DNA of 64,000 nt from JAXMHN01 sp964578605 (lineage in GTDB: Bacteria > Verrucomicrobiota > Verrucomicrobiia > Limisphaerales > SIBE01): positions 39,835-103,834 of the forward strand of contig CAZODO010000005.1 of NCBI GenBank assembly GCA_964578605.1. Direction: 5' to 3'. Shown here piece after piece: positions 16,541 to 24,792 of this stretch. The translations under genes were made by a program, and so were the position numbers. Every line of letters starts with the position of its first letter. The first letter of the stretch is position 1. The notes under the pieces were generated by a model. That model saw only the letters and a program-made list of their open reading frames with translations. It was not told the DNA's origin and did no database searches.

Positions 16541-17707
16541 TTAGAGAGGCCTCTCGTCATCGTTTGGAGGCACCGCTTCGGTTGAAGATCGCCGGTCAGG
16601 GCCTGGCTTGCTCGTGATTAACCCGATCCCTCGCCCCTGGTTTCCGCACGCGCAGTAGAACATGTAGAACGTGTCGTTGGCCGGGTTGTAAACGAGGGAG
16701 ATCTTGTGAGCGTACTGCCGGTCCAGGCCGCTCGGGTTGCCGCCGGCTTTGTAGAGCGGTTCCGGATGCGCGGTCCAATGCACCAGGTCGCGCGAGAAAG
16801 CCACCATGATATGCGCCCCGTCGCGTCCCACGCCAAAGTAGAACAGGGTCCAATGGTCCCCGTCCCGGAACACTTTCGGGTCCGAAGCGAACTGGGCGTC
16901 ATAACCGTCCGGCCGGTTCCGAACGATCGGGTTGGCCGGATACCGCATCCAATTGAGGAGGTCGGTGGAAAAAGCGAGGCCGGTCTGCTCGATGCCGCCG
17001 TTGGCGGCGTTGTAGAAGTTGAAGAACCGGCCGCGATGCTCGACGAGCCAAGGCTGGTAGATGCAGTCCTTTTCCCAAACGCCGCAATCGGGGTCTTGAA
17101 CGGCCAGAATGGGGCTGTTCTTGGCCCGGCGCCAAGTCAGGCCGTCTTCGCTCGAAGCCACTCCTTCATAACCGGGGCGGAGTTCGTACCCCCCTTGCCG
17201 AGGGTAACAGCCGTAAAGGGTCCAGAACCTGCCGTCGCGCCGCTTGAGGACGCGCGGAGCCTTCAAATCGTAGGATTCGTAAAGAAACGCGCCGATCACC
17301 GAGCCGCCGAAGTCAAATTCGCCTGGCGGCCCGAAGCCCATGGCGAGGCGCGGCTGAGTCCAGGTGAGCAGGTTCGTGCTCTCGGCCACGAACGAGTTAT
17401 ATCCCTTTCCGTCGAAGGCGATGAAGCTCATGAACCATTTGTCCGGCTGGCCGGGAAGCTGGTAGACGCAAGGAACATCGGTGTTTTGAAACGCTTCGTG
17501 GCCCGGAATGTTCGGCTGGGCGGCGATCACGTGGGCGGGTTGGTACTGCCAGCCGCGGAACGGCGCAGACCAGCGATCGATGGTCTCACGATCCAGGGTG
17601 GCGTCGACTGGTGCGGCGGCAGCCATGGGGGAAATTGCGGCCGCGCATCCAACCGCCGCGATCCAGGTGAGGCATCCTGCCACGCGTTGGAGAAGGGGAG
17701 TTCGCAT
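16541..17707 (-). CDS. Exported five-bladed beta-propeller glycosidase (GH43/GH32/GH130-like)
   Basis: 388 aa from the ATG at 17707; a Sec signal (LTWIAAVGCAAAISPMAAAA) supports this start over 17749. The body has propeller repeats typical of this superfamily: NTDVPCVYQLPGQPDKWFMS, FVAESTNLLTWTQP, GVASSEDGLTWRRA, LAFSTDLLNWMRYP, MVAFSRDLVHWTAHP, and conserved aspartates such as DPKVFRDGDHW. The repeated 'S.DL..W' blocks mark blade edges. Exact family and sugar not decidable by eye. Last gene of the minus-strand glycan run, 56 bp after the GT4 gene, so it may share its transcript. Confidence 0.82.
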   Translation of the reverse strand: MRTPLLQRVAGCLTWIAAVGCAAAISPMAAAAPVDATLDRETIDRWSAPFRGWQYQPAHVIAAQPNIPGHEAFQNTDVPCVYQLPGQPDKWFMSFIAFDGKGYNSFVAESTNLLTWTQPRLAMGFGPPGEFDFGGSVIGAFLYESYDLKAPRVLKRRDGRFWTLYGCYPRQGGYELRPGYEGVASSEDGLTWRRAKNSPILAVQDPDCGVWEKDCIYQPWLVEHRGRFFNFYNAANGGIEQTGLAFSTDLLNWMRYPANPIVRNRPDGYDAQFASDPKVFRDGDHWTLFYFGVGRDGAHIMVAFSRDLVHWTAHPEPLYKAGGNPSGLDRQYAHKISLVYNPANDTFYMFYCACGNQGRGIGLITSKPGPDRRSSTEAVPPNDDERPL

Positions 17708-17763
17708 AGGTTGCCCACAGGCAATATGCCGGTCGCGCGGTGGATGCAAGGCTTGAGGCTCGC

Positions 17764-18945
17764 CTATGCCCCTTCGATGCGTCCCGTTTCGTAAAGCGCT
17801 TCGAATTGGCTCGTGAACGTTGCGGGGCTGAACCGGTCGAAGAACGCTTGTTCTTCCGCCGGGTCAAGCTTAACGGAAAGCGCCTGGACGGCTTTCGCAA
17901 GACCCTCACGGCAGATCTCGAGCGGGCGACGTCCGTCTCCTCGCCAAAGGTCCACCATCACGCCCTTTGGGTAGCCCTGAAGGATCTCCGGGATGCCACC
18001 GCGGTGGGTCGCGAGAACGGCTTTGCCATAGAGGCGGCCCTCGATCACGGCGCCCGGCAACGGATCATCCCACATCGAGAGGCAGCAGACGATATCGTGG
18101 GATTGGAGAATAGGCGTCACCTCCCGATGGGGAACGGGGGGGCGCAGGGTGATCCGAGCGTCTCTGCTGGCAAGGGCGGCGATCTTCGCCTTGAGCGGTC
18201 CGTCCAGGCCGAGAATCGTCAACCGGACGGCGCTGTCGCCAAGCGCATTCACCAGAAGGTCCAGACCCTTCTCGCGGCTGAGCCGCCCCATAAACAGGAG
18301 GCGCGGTTCCCGGGTATGAACCGGCTCTTGAGAAGGCTCTGGCCGATGACCCGGATGCGGGCTGTAAATCGTCACGACCTCGCCCGCGCCTGGCGGGAGG
18401 AACCGCTCCAACTTTCTCCCGATATGGCGCGAAGGCGTCGTGATCCAACGCGCATCTCGCAAGAGCGGGCGCAACTTGAGATCGCGCCTTCGCAAGGCCG
18501 CCCTGAGGCAGGCGCCGACCAGCGGGTTCGCGCCGAGAACCTCGAAGTCCCGCGGCACATTGTCCTGAACGCTCAGGCCGAGCTGGGTCTTCCCGAGCTG
18601 CGCGAGGTGGCGGGCGAGGAGAAAGGTATGGATGTCCTGCCCATGCACGAAGTCGCAGGAGGACAGCGGCAAGTTTAGTTCCAGCGCCCGCCGAATAAAC
18701 CACTGATCCAGCGCGCGGTTCGCAAGGAAGATGAGGGAACGCTTAAGGAGCTGCGGATTGCCCCGGAGCAGCGGAGGGGCCGGCAAGCGCCACACCTTGC
18801 CCGGCTGAGCATTGGGCCCTCCCGCGACGCAAAGGACATCGATTTCGTGCCCGCGTTCCGTAAGGCCGCGCCGCAATGCGCGCATCACGATTTCCGCTCC
18901 GCCAAAGTCGTACTCATAGAAGGCCGAAACGAAGAGAACCTTCAT
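17764..18945 (-). CDS. Glycosyltransferase family 4
   Basis: 393 aa GT-B fold enzyme transferring a sugar from a nucleotide donor, cytoplasmic. N-terminal Rossmann half starts KVLFVSAFYEYDFGGAEIVM, typical of family 4; the C-terminal donor half contains RLLFMGRLSREKGLDLLVNA, the SMWDDPLPGAVIEGRLYGKA region with the family E-x7-E-like motif, and THRGGIPEIL. Its ATG overlaps the stop of the preceding methyltransferase (ATGA). It lies in a run with GT2 and two methyltransferases, pointing to assembly of a methylated surface glycan. Confidence 0.93.
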   Translation of the reverse strand: MKVLFVSAFYEYDFGGAEIVMRALRRGLTERGHEIDVLCVAGGPNAQPGKVWRLPAPPLLRGNPQLLKRSLIFLANRALDQWFIRRALELNLPLSSCDFVHGQDIHTFLLARHLAQLGKTQLGLSVQDNVPRDFEVLGANPLVGACLRAALRRRDLKLRPLLRDARWITTPSRHIGRKLERFLPPGAGEVVTIYSPHPGHRPEPSQEPVHTREPRLLFMGRLSREKGLDLLVNALGDSAVRLTILGLDGPLKAKIAALASRDARITLRPPVPHREVTPILQSHDIVCCLSMWDDPLPGAVIEGRLYGKAVLATHRGGIPEILQGYPKGVMVDLWRGDGRRPLEICREGLAKAVQALSVKLDPAEEQAFFDRFSPATFTSQFEALYETGRIEGA

Positions 18946-19814
18946 CGCTTGGCTAGAAGCACGCCGGTTTGATGGCCGTATGCCTCCGGTTTCGTGCTGA
19001 GCGTTTTGAAGAACGGGTCCAGTCGTGCGCAGAGCGACCGGAGATTGTAGAAAACCTGGGCGCCGCGTGGGGAGCGCCGGATGGTGAACATGGCGAACCC
19101 GTTCGGTGCGGAGTCGATTCGGTGCTGGTGCGCGTCGAGCATCTGGGCGAGCGGCTCATGCCGGCGGGTGGTTTTCAGCAGAGCGATGGTGTGCTCGTCA
19201 TGGACGGTGATATAGAGGTGCCCGCCCGCTCTGAGGACTCGCCGCAGTTCCAGAAACCACGAATCCACCAACTCGGAGATATGCGAAAAGACCGACCCGG
19301 CATAGACGAGGTCGAAGTATCCGTCCGGAAAGGGCAAATGGGGCAAACTGGTATTCGTCGCGAAATGGAAGGGCGGCGTCAGGTGTTGCTGGCACCAGGA
19401 GGTGTAATTGGCATTGATATCCACGCCCCAGAATTCCGTCTGGACAGCCTCGGCACTGAACCAGCGGAGCAGACGACCGGTGGCGCAACCCAGTTCCATG
19501 GCCCGTTGCCCTGGCGTCAGTGAGGCGTTGTGCTCCTTAAGGAGCGCGCGCAATTGATCGACGTCGCGCCGTCCTGTGGCGAGATATTCGTCCAGCGTGT
19601 CGTAGACGTTTTCCCAAAGGGCCTTCGGCGGAATGGGCAGCTCCCCTATGGTGCGCGCCGGCGGATTCGGCAGGATGGAGAAGACTTGGCCTTGTTGAAA
19701 CGGGATGAACTTGGCGGGAAACGCCGGATGCTCCATCGCGAGAGCGGCAACGACGTTCGCCAGTTTTTGGAAGGCTTCGAGGCAGACGTCTTTGGCAGCT
19801 CGGACAATGTTCAT
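18942..19814 (-). CDS. SAM-dependent methyltransferase (class I)
   Basis: 290 aa. SAM motif I is AMELGCATGRLLRWF (about residues 104-118), the acidic motif II is FWGVDINANYTSW, and a post-motif block FPDGYFDLVYAGSVFSHI matches Methyltransf_11/25 proteins. Translationally coupled to the downstream GT4 and 33 bp after the GT2 gene. In this setting a sugar or lipid-linked glycan is the likely acceptor, but this is from context only. Confidence 0.9.
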   Translation of the reverse strand: MNIVRAAKDVCLEAFQKLANVVAALAMEHPAFPAKFIPFQQGQVFSILPNPPARTIGELPIPPKALWENVYDTLDEYLATGRRDVDQLRALLKEHNASLTPGQRAMELGCATGRLLRWFSAEAVQTEFWGVDINANYTSWCQQHLTPPFHFATNTSLPHLPFPDGYFDLVYAGSVFSHISELVDSWFLELRRVLRAGGHLYITVHDEHTIALLKTTRRHEPLAQMLDAHQHRIDSAPNGFAMFTIRRSPRGAQVFYNLRSLCARLDPFFKTLSTKPEAYGHQTGVLLAKR

Positions 19815-19847
19815 GCGATCACAGCTTGCAGGCTTCGCTGTGGCCAG

Positions 19848-20642
19848 TCACTTCAAAAGCCGCTTGATCCAGGACCGCGCCCGGACCGCTCTCAGGTAAA
19901 GGAACGCCCGCACCAGCGTATACCGGGACGCCGGGTAGTTGATGCTGTCAGCGGTTCGGCGGTTCATGCACAACACCTCGGGGATGTTGTAGACCTTCGT
20001 GAACGCGCCGACATTCTCCATGAAGATCCCGTCCGCATGAGTGGCGTGCGCCCGGTCCTCGGAGAAATACTCCGTTGTGCGGTAAATCTCGCGATACCGC
20101 TCCAGCACCGGCTGCGTATGGCAGAACTGGAGGTAATCGACCTCAAAATCGAGCTTCCGGCCGTTGCAGAAGCGCCCTGCGGGTTCGTCCGCGACCTTCT
20201 GCCCGACCACGACCACTTTGCCTTGCGCGTCCACGAAACCCACATCTTGCGAGGCGTACATGGCCTGCGGCTCGCGGTGGTGTTCGTTGTAAAACTTCCA
20301 GAACGTGGCGAACGCAGGCGGATAAAGAAGATCGTCATCGCACAAGGACATGATCAGCTCTCCGCGAAGCGTTCCTGCGTTCAGGATCCGGTTGCAGCAC
20401 CAGGACGCCATGTTTCGGGACTTCGCGATCTCGGGCGTTTCGCCGGATTCGATAATCTTGATGCGCGGGTCTTTCAGGTAGTCGAAGAACCCTTGGCGCA
20501 GCAAGACCCCACTGTCGACGAGCACGGCTTCCCAATCCTGGTGCGTCTGATCCAGCACGCTCTGGACCGCCTGTTTTACGAGGTCCGGTTTGTTATGCGA
20601 AATGATGATGATGCTGATATCCGGCATAGTCTTGCGGCTCAC
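19848..20642 (-). CDS. Glycosyltransferase family 2
   Basis: 264 aa GT-A fold enzyme. DISIIIISHNKPDLVKQAVQ opens the nucleotide-binding half; the acidic metal motif is MSLCDDDLLYPPAF (DDD near residue 103). The C-terminus has basic RAVRARSWIKRLLK that could touch the membrane. Two starts are possible: GTG at 20642, overlapping the previous stop as GTGA, or ATG at 20627; I keep the longer. Part of a six-gene minus-strand run. Donor and acceptor unknown. Confidence 0.92.
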   Translation of the reverse strand: MSRKTMPDISIIIISHNKPDLVKQAVQSVLDQTHQDWEAVLVDSGVLLRQGFFDYLKDPRIKIIESGETPEIAKSRNMASWCCNRILNAGTLRGELIMSLCDDDLLYPPAFATFWKFYNEHHREPQAMYASQDVGFVDAQGKVVVVGQKVADEPAGRFCNGRKLDFEVDYLQFCHTQPVLERYREIYRTTEYFSEDRAHATHADGIFMENVGAFTKVYNIPEVLCMNRRTADSINYPASRYTLVRAFLYLRAVRARSWIKRLLK

Positions 20643-21586
20643 GTGCCGCGGTTTCCCCGGCTAAGGAGGGATCGAACGGTCTTCGCCAGACGGCTGTGGA
20701 TCAGGGCTCGCGCGAAGCGGTCGGCCAGCATCTGGCGCCGCACGCGCGCTCTCAAGGTGCGCACCGTCTCGTCCGATTCGCTGAACAACTGCAGAAGCTC
20801 AGCATACGCCGCGCCCTGCTCTTGCGGACAGAGGAACCCGATCCCCGACATCGTCCGCCAAAGGATGGTCCCAAACATGCCGGGCGTCTGGCGAATCTGG
20901 GCGAAGCTTTCCTCGAGCTTCCAGTTGACCACGTCATGGAACAGATAGACGCAACCGGGCGCTGCAACTTGCCTGGCAGCGTCGAAATCCAGCAGCACCT
21001 GGGCCGGCGTGTGATAACCATCGATAAACACCAGGTCGGGTTTCTCCGGAAGGTGCTTCGCAACCGCGGCCGAAACATCCGTGGGCGAGTAACCCTTGAC
21101 CACCTCAACCCTTAGCCCGTGCTTGCGCGCCAGATCATTCGTGAGATTGATCCCGGAATCGCTGCTGACCGGCAGGGTGCGGGGCGTGCCCGAGATCTTG
21201 TTGATCGTCCATTGGAGCAGGCGCTGGAGCCAGTCTTGTGAGACGGAGATGCCGCAGTCGAGGGCCATCACCTTGGCCTCAGGCCAGAGCATCCCCAAAA
21301 GCAGCGTGCTCCATCCAAAGGAATTGCCCACGATGAAGATCGAGCGGAAATCCGCCGCCAAACTCAGGTGCTCCAGGAATGGAATCTCATAGAGCGAGAC
21401 GCCACCTCCGCCCGTCTCGAACGGCTTCCCCTTCTCGAACACCAGAGTAAACGGCGCGTCTCGCCAACCGCGAAAATGGTAGGGGTTCAACCCCGTCTGG
21501 ACGCGGAACCCGGCCTCCCGGTAGATCCGGACAAGCCGGGCCATCGGCGTTTCGAGCGCGCCTGGTTTACGCATTCCCATGGCCAA
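20639..21586 (-). CDS. SAM-dependent methyltransferase (Methyltransf_24-like)
   Basis: 315 aa. A class I fold is suggested by FRSIFIVGNSFGWSTLLLGM (motif I region), KVMALDCGISV and the segment PDLVFIDGYHTPAQVLLDFD with VYLFHDVVNW, all typical of Methyltransf_24 proteins acting on sugars or peptides. The glycine motif is NSFGWS rather than GxGxG, so activity is likely but not certain. Several Met codons lie at the start (21586, 21580, 21574). Nine bases after the URO-D-like gene, hence same operon. Confidence 0.82.
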   Translation of the reverse strand: MAMGMRKPGALETPMARLVRIYREAGFRVQTGLNPYHFRGWRDAPFTLVFEKGKPFETGGGGVSLYEIPFLEHLSLAADFRSIFIVGNSFGWSTLLLGMLWPEAKVMALDCGISVSQDWLQRLLQWTINKISGTPRTLPVSSDSGINLTNDLARKHGLRVEVVKGYSPTDVSAAVAKHLPEKPDLVFIDGYHTPAQVLLDFDAARQVAAPGCVYLFHDVVNWKLEESFAQIRQTPGMFGTILWRTMSGIGFLCPQEQGAAYAELLQLFSESDETVRTLRARVRRQMLADRFARALIHSRLAKTVRSLLSRGNRGT

Positions 21587-21595
21587 ACGTCCGCT

Positions 21596-23032
21596 TTAGA
21601 AGCTCAGCAGCATCTGCCAAATGAAGGAGTTGCCCATCCCGTCAATTTGTTCCCAGACCTGGCGGACCATATCGGGGTTGCCTGTGATCTCCGGCAATTG
21701 CTTGGCTTTTTCCTCCCATGGCAGGCAAACGCCCGGCTTGATCCGCGGCTCGGCCCGGGCCGCGAGGCCCTTCAAACCCGGCCGTTCCGCCACCGAGGCT
21801 GGAACATCGCATGGCGGCGTGGCCGCCGGCGCGCTGGACGACGAATAGACGCCATACTCGCGGATGAACTCCGTCATGGCGCGCAAGTTCTCCACGGACG
21901 TGTCGTCTTGCATGATGGCACTGGCGTCGGCGATGTATCCGCCCTCTTGCGCGACCGCGTCGATGACCTTCTTGCAATGCGCTCGGACCTCGTCCGGTTT
22001 CCCGTAACTTAGCAGAACGTTCGGGATGCCGCCGCTCAGGCAGAACTTGTGCCCAAATTTCTCGTGCGCTTTGAAGATGTCGCCGCGATCGACGTGGAAG
22101 ACCAGGCTGCGGTCGGGAAGTTGGGCAAAGGCGTCGTAATGGTAATCCCAGGCGCCCTCGGCATAGAAGAGCGTCTGGTGGCCGTGCTTCCAGAACTCTT
22201 CGATGATCGGTTTGAGCGTCGGCCAGTAATGGGAATCGAACTGGCGGGGATTGATGAACGGCACGCAGCCCCGGTGCATCCAGAAGCCAATGGGAACCTG
22301 CTTGTTTGGGTCGGCCGTGGTCATCCCGACATGGCAAAGGTGGGGCATCAGGGCTTCGCAAGCTTGGAGGACCTTCTTCGGCTGCGTGTGCATGTCCATC
22401 GTGAGCCCAACATAGCCGCGCAGTTTGTCCGCCAGAATGTCAAACGGCGCCTTGAAGATGCCCGAAATGGCCGACACGGTCCCGCATTCGGTCCGCAACC
22501 GGCCGACCTGCGGGCCGAACGCGTAGAAGTAGGAGAGCATGGCCATCGCCGTCTTCACCAGGGCGAGGTTGTTCCGGTAAGTGGACGGCTCGCCAATCCG
22601 GCTGATCTCGGTCGAAACGCGCGGCAGCCAGACGTTGTAAAGGAACCCTGTCGGATCATCGATCAGCGCGTCATATTCATCGGGGCGCATAAAGGCGTCC
22701 GCTTCGGACGGCTCGACATAATTGAACCCGACGTCGTGGGGTATCCCCACGCCAGGGATGCCGTAGTAACGCAGGCCGGCCGCCTGGGCGAGCCCTGTCC
22801 AAACGTAAACCATGTTCGGAACGACGGCGTCCCAATCGAAATCGCGCGCGCACTTCACGGCGGCCTCGAACGCTTTGCCGTAATCGTGCGCCACTTCCTG
22901 GCAGGTGTATCCCGCGTATTTGCCCGTGAACTCCGCAACAAACGGCCGGATCGGCACGCAGTCCGGCTTCTCATTGCGCATGGCGGTCACGTACCGATTC
23001 AGACGTTTTTGATAGAGTTGCTCGGTGTTCAT
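21596..23032 (-). CDS. Uroporphyrinogen decarboxylase-family protein
   Basis: 478 aa member of the URO-D superfamily (TIM barrel). Unlike HemE, this branch (with MtaA, CmuA and many unassigned proteins) handles methyl transfer or unknown substrates. Visible: PIRPFVAEFTGKYAGY, FDWDAVVPNMVYVWTG, FYAFGPQVGRLR, PHLCHVGMTTADP, QTLFYAEGAWDYHYDAF, and KFCLSGGIPNVLLSYG with the barrel-end Gly motif. HemE-type active-site context is not obvious, so I do not call it hemE. It heads the glycan run (9 bp to the next gene), an odd partner whose logic is unclear. Confidence 0.88.
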   Translation of the reverse strand: MNTEQLYQKRLNRYVTAMRNEKPDCVPIRPFVAEFTGKYAGYTCQEVAHDYGKAFEAAVKCARDFDWDAVVPNMVYVWTGLAQAAGLRYYGIPGVGIPHDVGFNYVEPSEADAFMRPDEYDALIDDPTGFLYNVWLPRVSTEISRIGEPSTYRNNLALVKTAMAMLSYFYAFGPQVGRLRTECGTVSAISGIFKAPFDILADKLRGYVGLTMDMHTQPKKVLQACEALMPHLCHVGMTTADPNKQVPIGFWMHRGCVPFINPRQFDSHYWPTLKPIIEEFWKHGHQTLFYAEGAWDYHYDAFAQLPDRSLVFHVDRGDIFKAHEKFGHKFCLSGGIPNVLLSYGKPDEVRAHCKKVIDAVAQEGGYIADASAIMQDDTSVENLRAMTEFIREYGVYSSSSAPAATPPCDVPASVAERPGLKGLAARAEPRIKPGVCLPWEEKAKQLPEITGNPDMVRQVWEQIDGMGNSFIWQMLLSF

Positions 23033-23390
23033 GCGGGAAGATTACTAAGCCGACTCGCATCTGGCGAGCCCCACGAGGCTTGGGTCTGGAAGGCGAGTCG
23101 GGTCGGCCCGGCAAGTTCGAGGGGTGCCCACGAAACACGCCAAGCACACGAATGGGAACGGGCAGCCGAACGCTGGCCAGCCCTGCCCTGGATGCCACGT
23201 ATTCAACCCGTATATCACACGTATTTAACTCGCTTGGGAATCGAGTTAAATACGTGTTAAATACCTGTTATATACGTGTTATATCCCTAACCAGCTGCCT
23301 CAGACTGGCTGGGGAGACCGCAGCCTGAACCCAGAGATCACGAGCAGGAGCGCGAAGCCACTCGGACCTGCCGGGCATCTTTCGGGCTCC
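23033..23390. other. Intergenic region with 11-bp inverted array
   Basis: 358 bp between two minus-strand genes; it should hold the promoter of the URO-D-led operon and any terminator of the sensor kinase. The only strong structure is the inverted 11-bp array at 23197-23288. The rest shows nothing I can name. Confidence 0.6.
23197..23288. repeat. 11-bp-period inverted repeat array (site A)
   Basis: Contiguous 11-mers. Left arm: ACGTATTCAAC (23197), CCGTATATCAC (23208), ACGTATTTAAC (23219). Spacer 23230-23244. Right arm: GTTAAATACGT (23245), GTTAAATACCT (23256), GTTATATACGT (23267), GTTATATCCCT (23278). The right-arm units are the reverse complement of the left-arm type. The core forms a perfect 16-bp stem, 23217-23232 with 23242-23257, over a 9-nt loop. 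The unit is AT-rich in GC-rich surroundings. Four similar-architecture sites occur in this window. Confidence 0.92.
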
Positions 23391-24776
23391 TCAGTCAGCC
23401 GGTAATTGCAGGCGGGCCACGCAACCGTGGATTTCTTTGCGATTCTCGAGCGTCAGGCTGCCGCCATGCGCTTCGGCAATCTGCCGGCAGAGGACCAATC
23501 CAATGCCCGAACCGCCCTGTTTGGTGGTGAAAAAGGGCACGAACAGGTTGGCGGTATTGGAGAGCCCTGGCCCATCGTCTTCCACCCAAACCTCGAGGTT
23601 GGCCTGGTGCCGGATCCAGCCAATCCGGACGCCGCCTTTGGTTTCGAGCGCGGCATCGGCCGCGTTGCGAAGGAGATTGATCAGCAGTTGGTCGAGTTGG
23701 TCGCCGTCGGCCTGCACCGTGACCGCCGGGCCGGGGCGGACCTCGACCAGGAGCCGGGTCTCGAGCCGGACGACCCGCCCGATGCACGAAGCGATCTCGA
23801 CGGGACGCAACTTGGGCGGGGGCAGGCGCGCGATGCGCGTGTAGGCTTCCATGAACCGGCTCAACGCTCCGGTGCGAGCGGAAATCACTCCCAGACCTCG
23901 CTTCATGTCGTCGGTCCAGTCGGGCGGCTTGGGGTCGCGGCTGAGAAGCGTTTCCATGCTGCCGGCGATCGACTTGATAGGCGCGAGCGAATTGTTCAGC
24001 TCGTGGCCGAGGACGCGCAACAATCTTTGCCAAGCCTGGCGCTCCTCTTCGCGCAACGTGCGGCTCAGGTCCGTGAGCACGAGCAGTTGGTGGGGAACCC
24101 CTTGCTCGCGGAAGGTGCTCCGGCGCATTCCCCACCGGCCCATCCCGCCCGGGAACGTGGCTTGAATCGTTCGCGCGGCTTCGCCTTGAAGACAATCGGC
24201 CAGGCCCAGATCGGGCGCGAGTCGTCCGAGCAACCGTTCCTGAGGTTGGGCGAGCAACCGCTCCCCGGCGCGGTTGACGAGGCGGAGTTTCTGGTCGCTG
24301 TCGAATGTGAACACGGCCACGTCGATCTCGGCCATCACTTTGCTCAGCAGGGCGGTGGCTTCCATGGCGCCAAGCCGTTGTTCGCGCAAGCTCTTGCCGA
24401 GGCAATTCAATTCGAGCAGCACTTCGCCAAGGGGATCGTCGCGGGCGGCTCCGCGTGCGCGGATGGAGTAATCGCCTTCGCGAATGGCGGCCAGCAGGTT
24501 CGAAACTGTCAGAAGCGGAAAGCGAACTTTGTTGCGCAAGCCATAGGCGAAGCCGGCCCACACGGACAGCATCAGGAAGGTGACTGTCCATTGCGTGGCG
24601 GGGGTGTAGCGGGGTTGAGACGGCCGGGTTTCGAACGCACTCGAGCCGGGGAGGGTGGACGAAGCTGGGGCAGCCGGCGGCCACCAAAGCAGGAACAGCG
24701 CGATCCCAATGCCGGGAAGCCCTGCAAGCAACGCCAGGCACAGAATCCGGTTTTCGTAGGTCAGTCTGTGGGACAC
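23391..24776 (-). CDS. Membrane sensor histidine kinase, NtrY-like
   Basis: 461 aa. Two TM helices (LALLAGLPGIGIALFLLWW near 14-32 and WTVTFLMLSVWAGFAYGL near 63-80) enclose a short periplasmic loop; then HAMP-like (about 90-130), PAS (FTFDSDQKLRLVNRAGERLL), HisKA (H in RVLGHELNNSLAPIKSI), and HATPase (N-box LLINLLRNAADAAL, EDDGPGL, GSGIGLVLCRQIAEAHGG). The layout matches NtrY/AtoS kinases. It is 16 bp downstream of an NtrC-type regulator and should phosphorylate it. Signal unknown; the small periplasmic loop suggests membrane or cytoplasmic sensing. Confidence 0.94.
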   Translation of the reverse strand: MSHRLTYENRILCLALLAGLPGIGIALFLLWWPPAAPASSTLPGSSAFETRPSQPRYTPATQWTVTFLMLSVWAGFAYGLRNKVRFPLLTVSNLLAAIREGDYSIRARGAARDDPLGEVLLELNCLGKSLREQRLGAMEATALLSKVMAEIDVAVFTFDSDQKLRLVNRAGERLLAQPQERLLGRLAPDLGLADCLQGEAARTIQATFPGGMGRWGMRRSTFREQGVPHQLLVLTDLSRTLREEERQAWQRLLRVLGHELNNSLAPIKSIAGSMETLLSRDPKPPDWTDDMKRGLGVISARTGALSRFMEAYTRIARLPPPKLRPVEIASCIGRVVRLETRLLVEVRPGPAVTVQADGDQLDQLLINLLRNAADAALETKGGVRIGWIRHQANLEVWVEDDGPGLSNTANLFVPFFTTKQGGSGIGLVLCRQIAEAHGGSLTLENRKEIHGCVARLQLPAD

Positions 24777-24792
24777 AAGGGACCCCCAGTTG

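Noticed and set aside
21596..23032. hemE (haem biosynthesis) assignment
   Set aside because: The length (478 aa) and motifs fit the wider URO-D superfamily, not HemE, and no other haem genes are near.
23197..23288. CRISPR array
   Set aside because: The repeats are 11 bp, contiguous with no spacers, and inverted.
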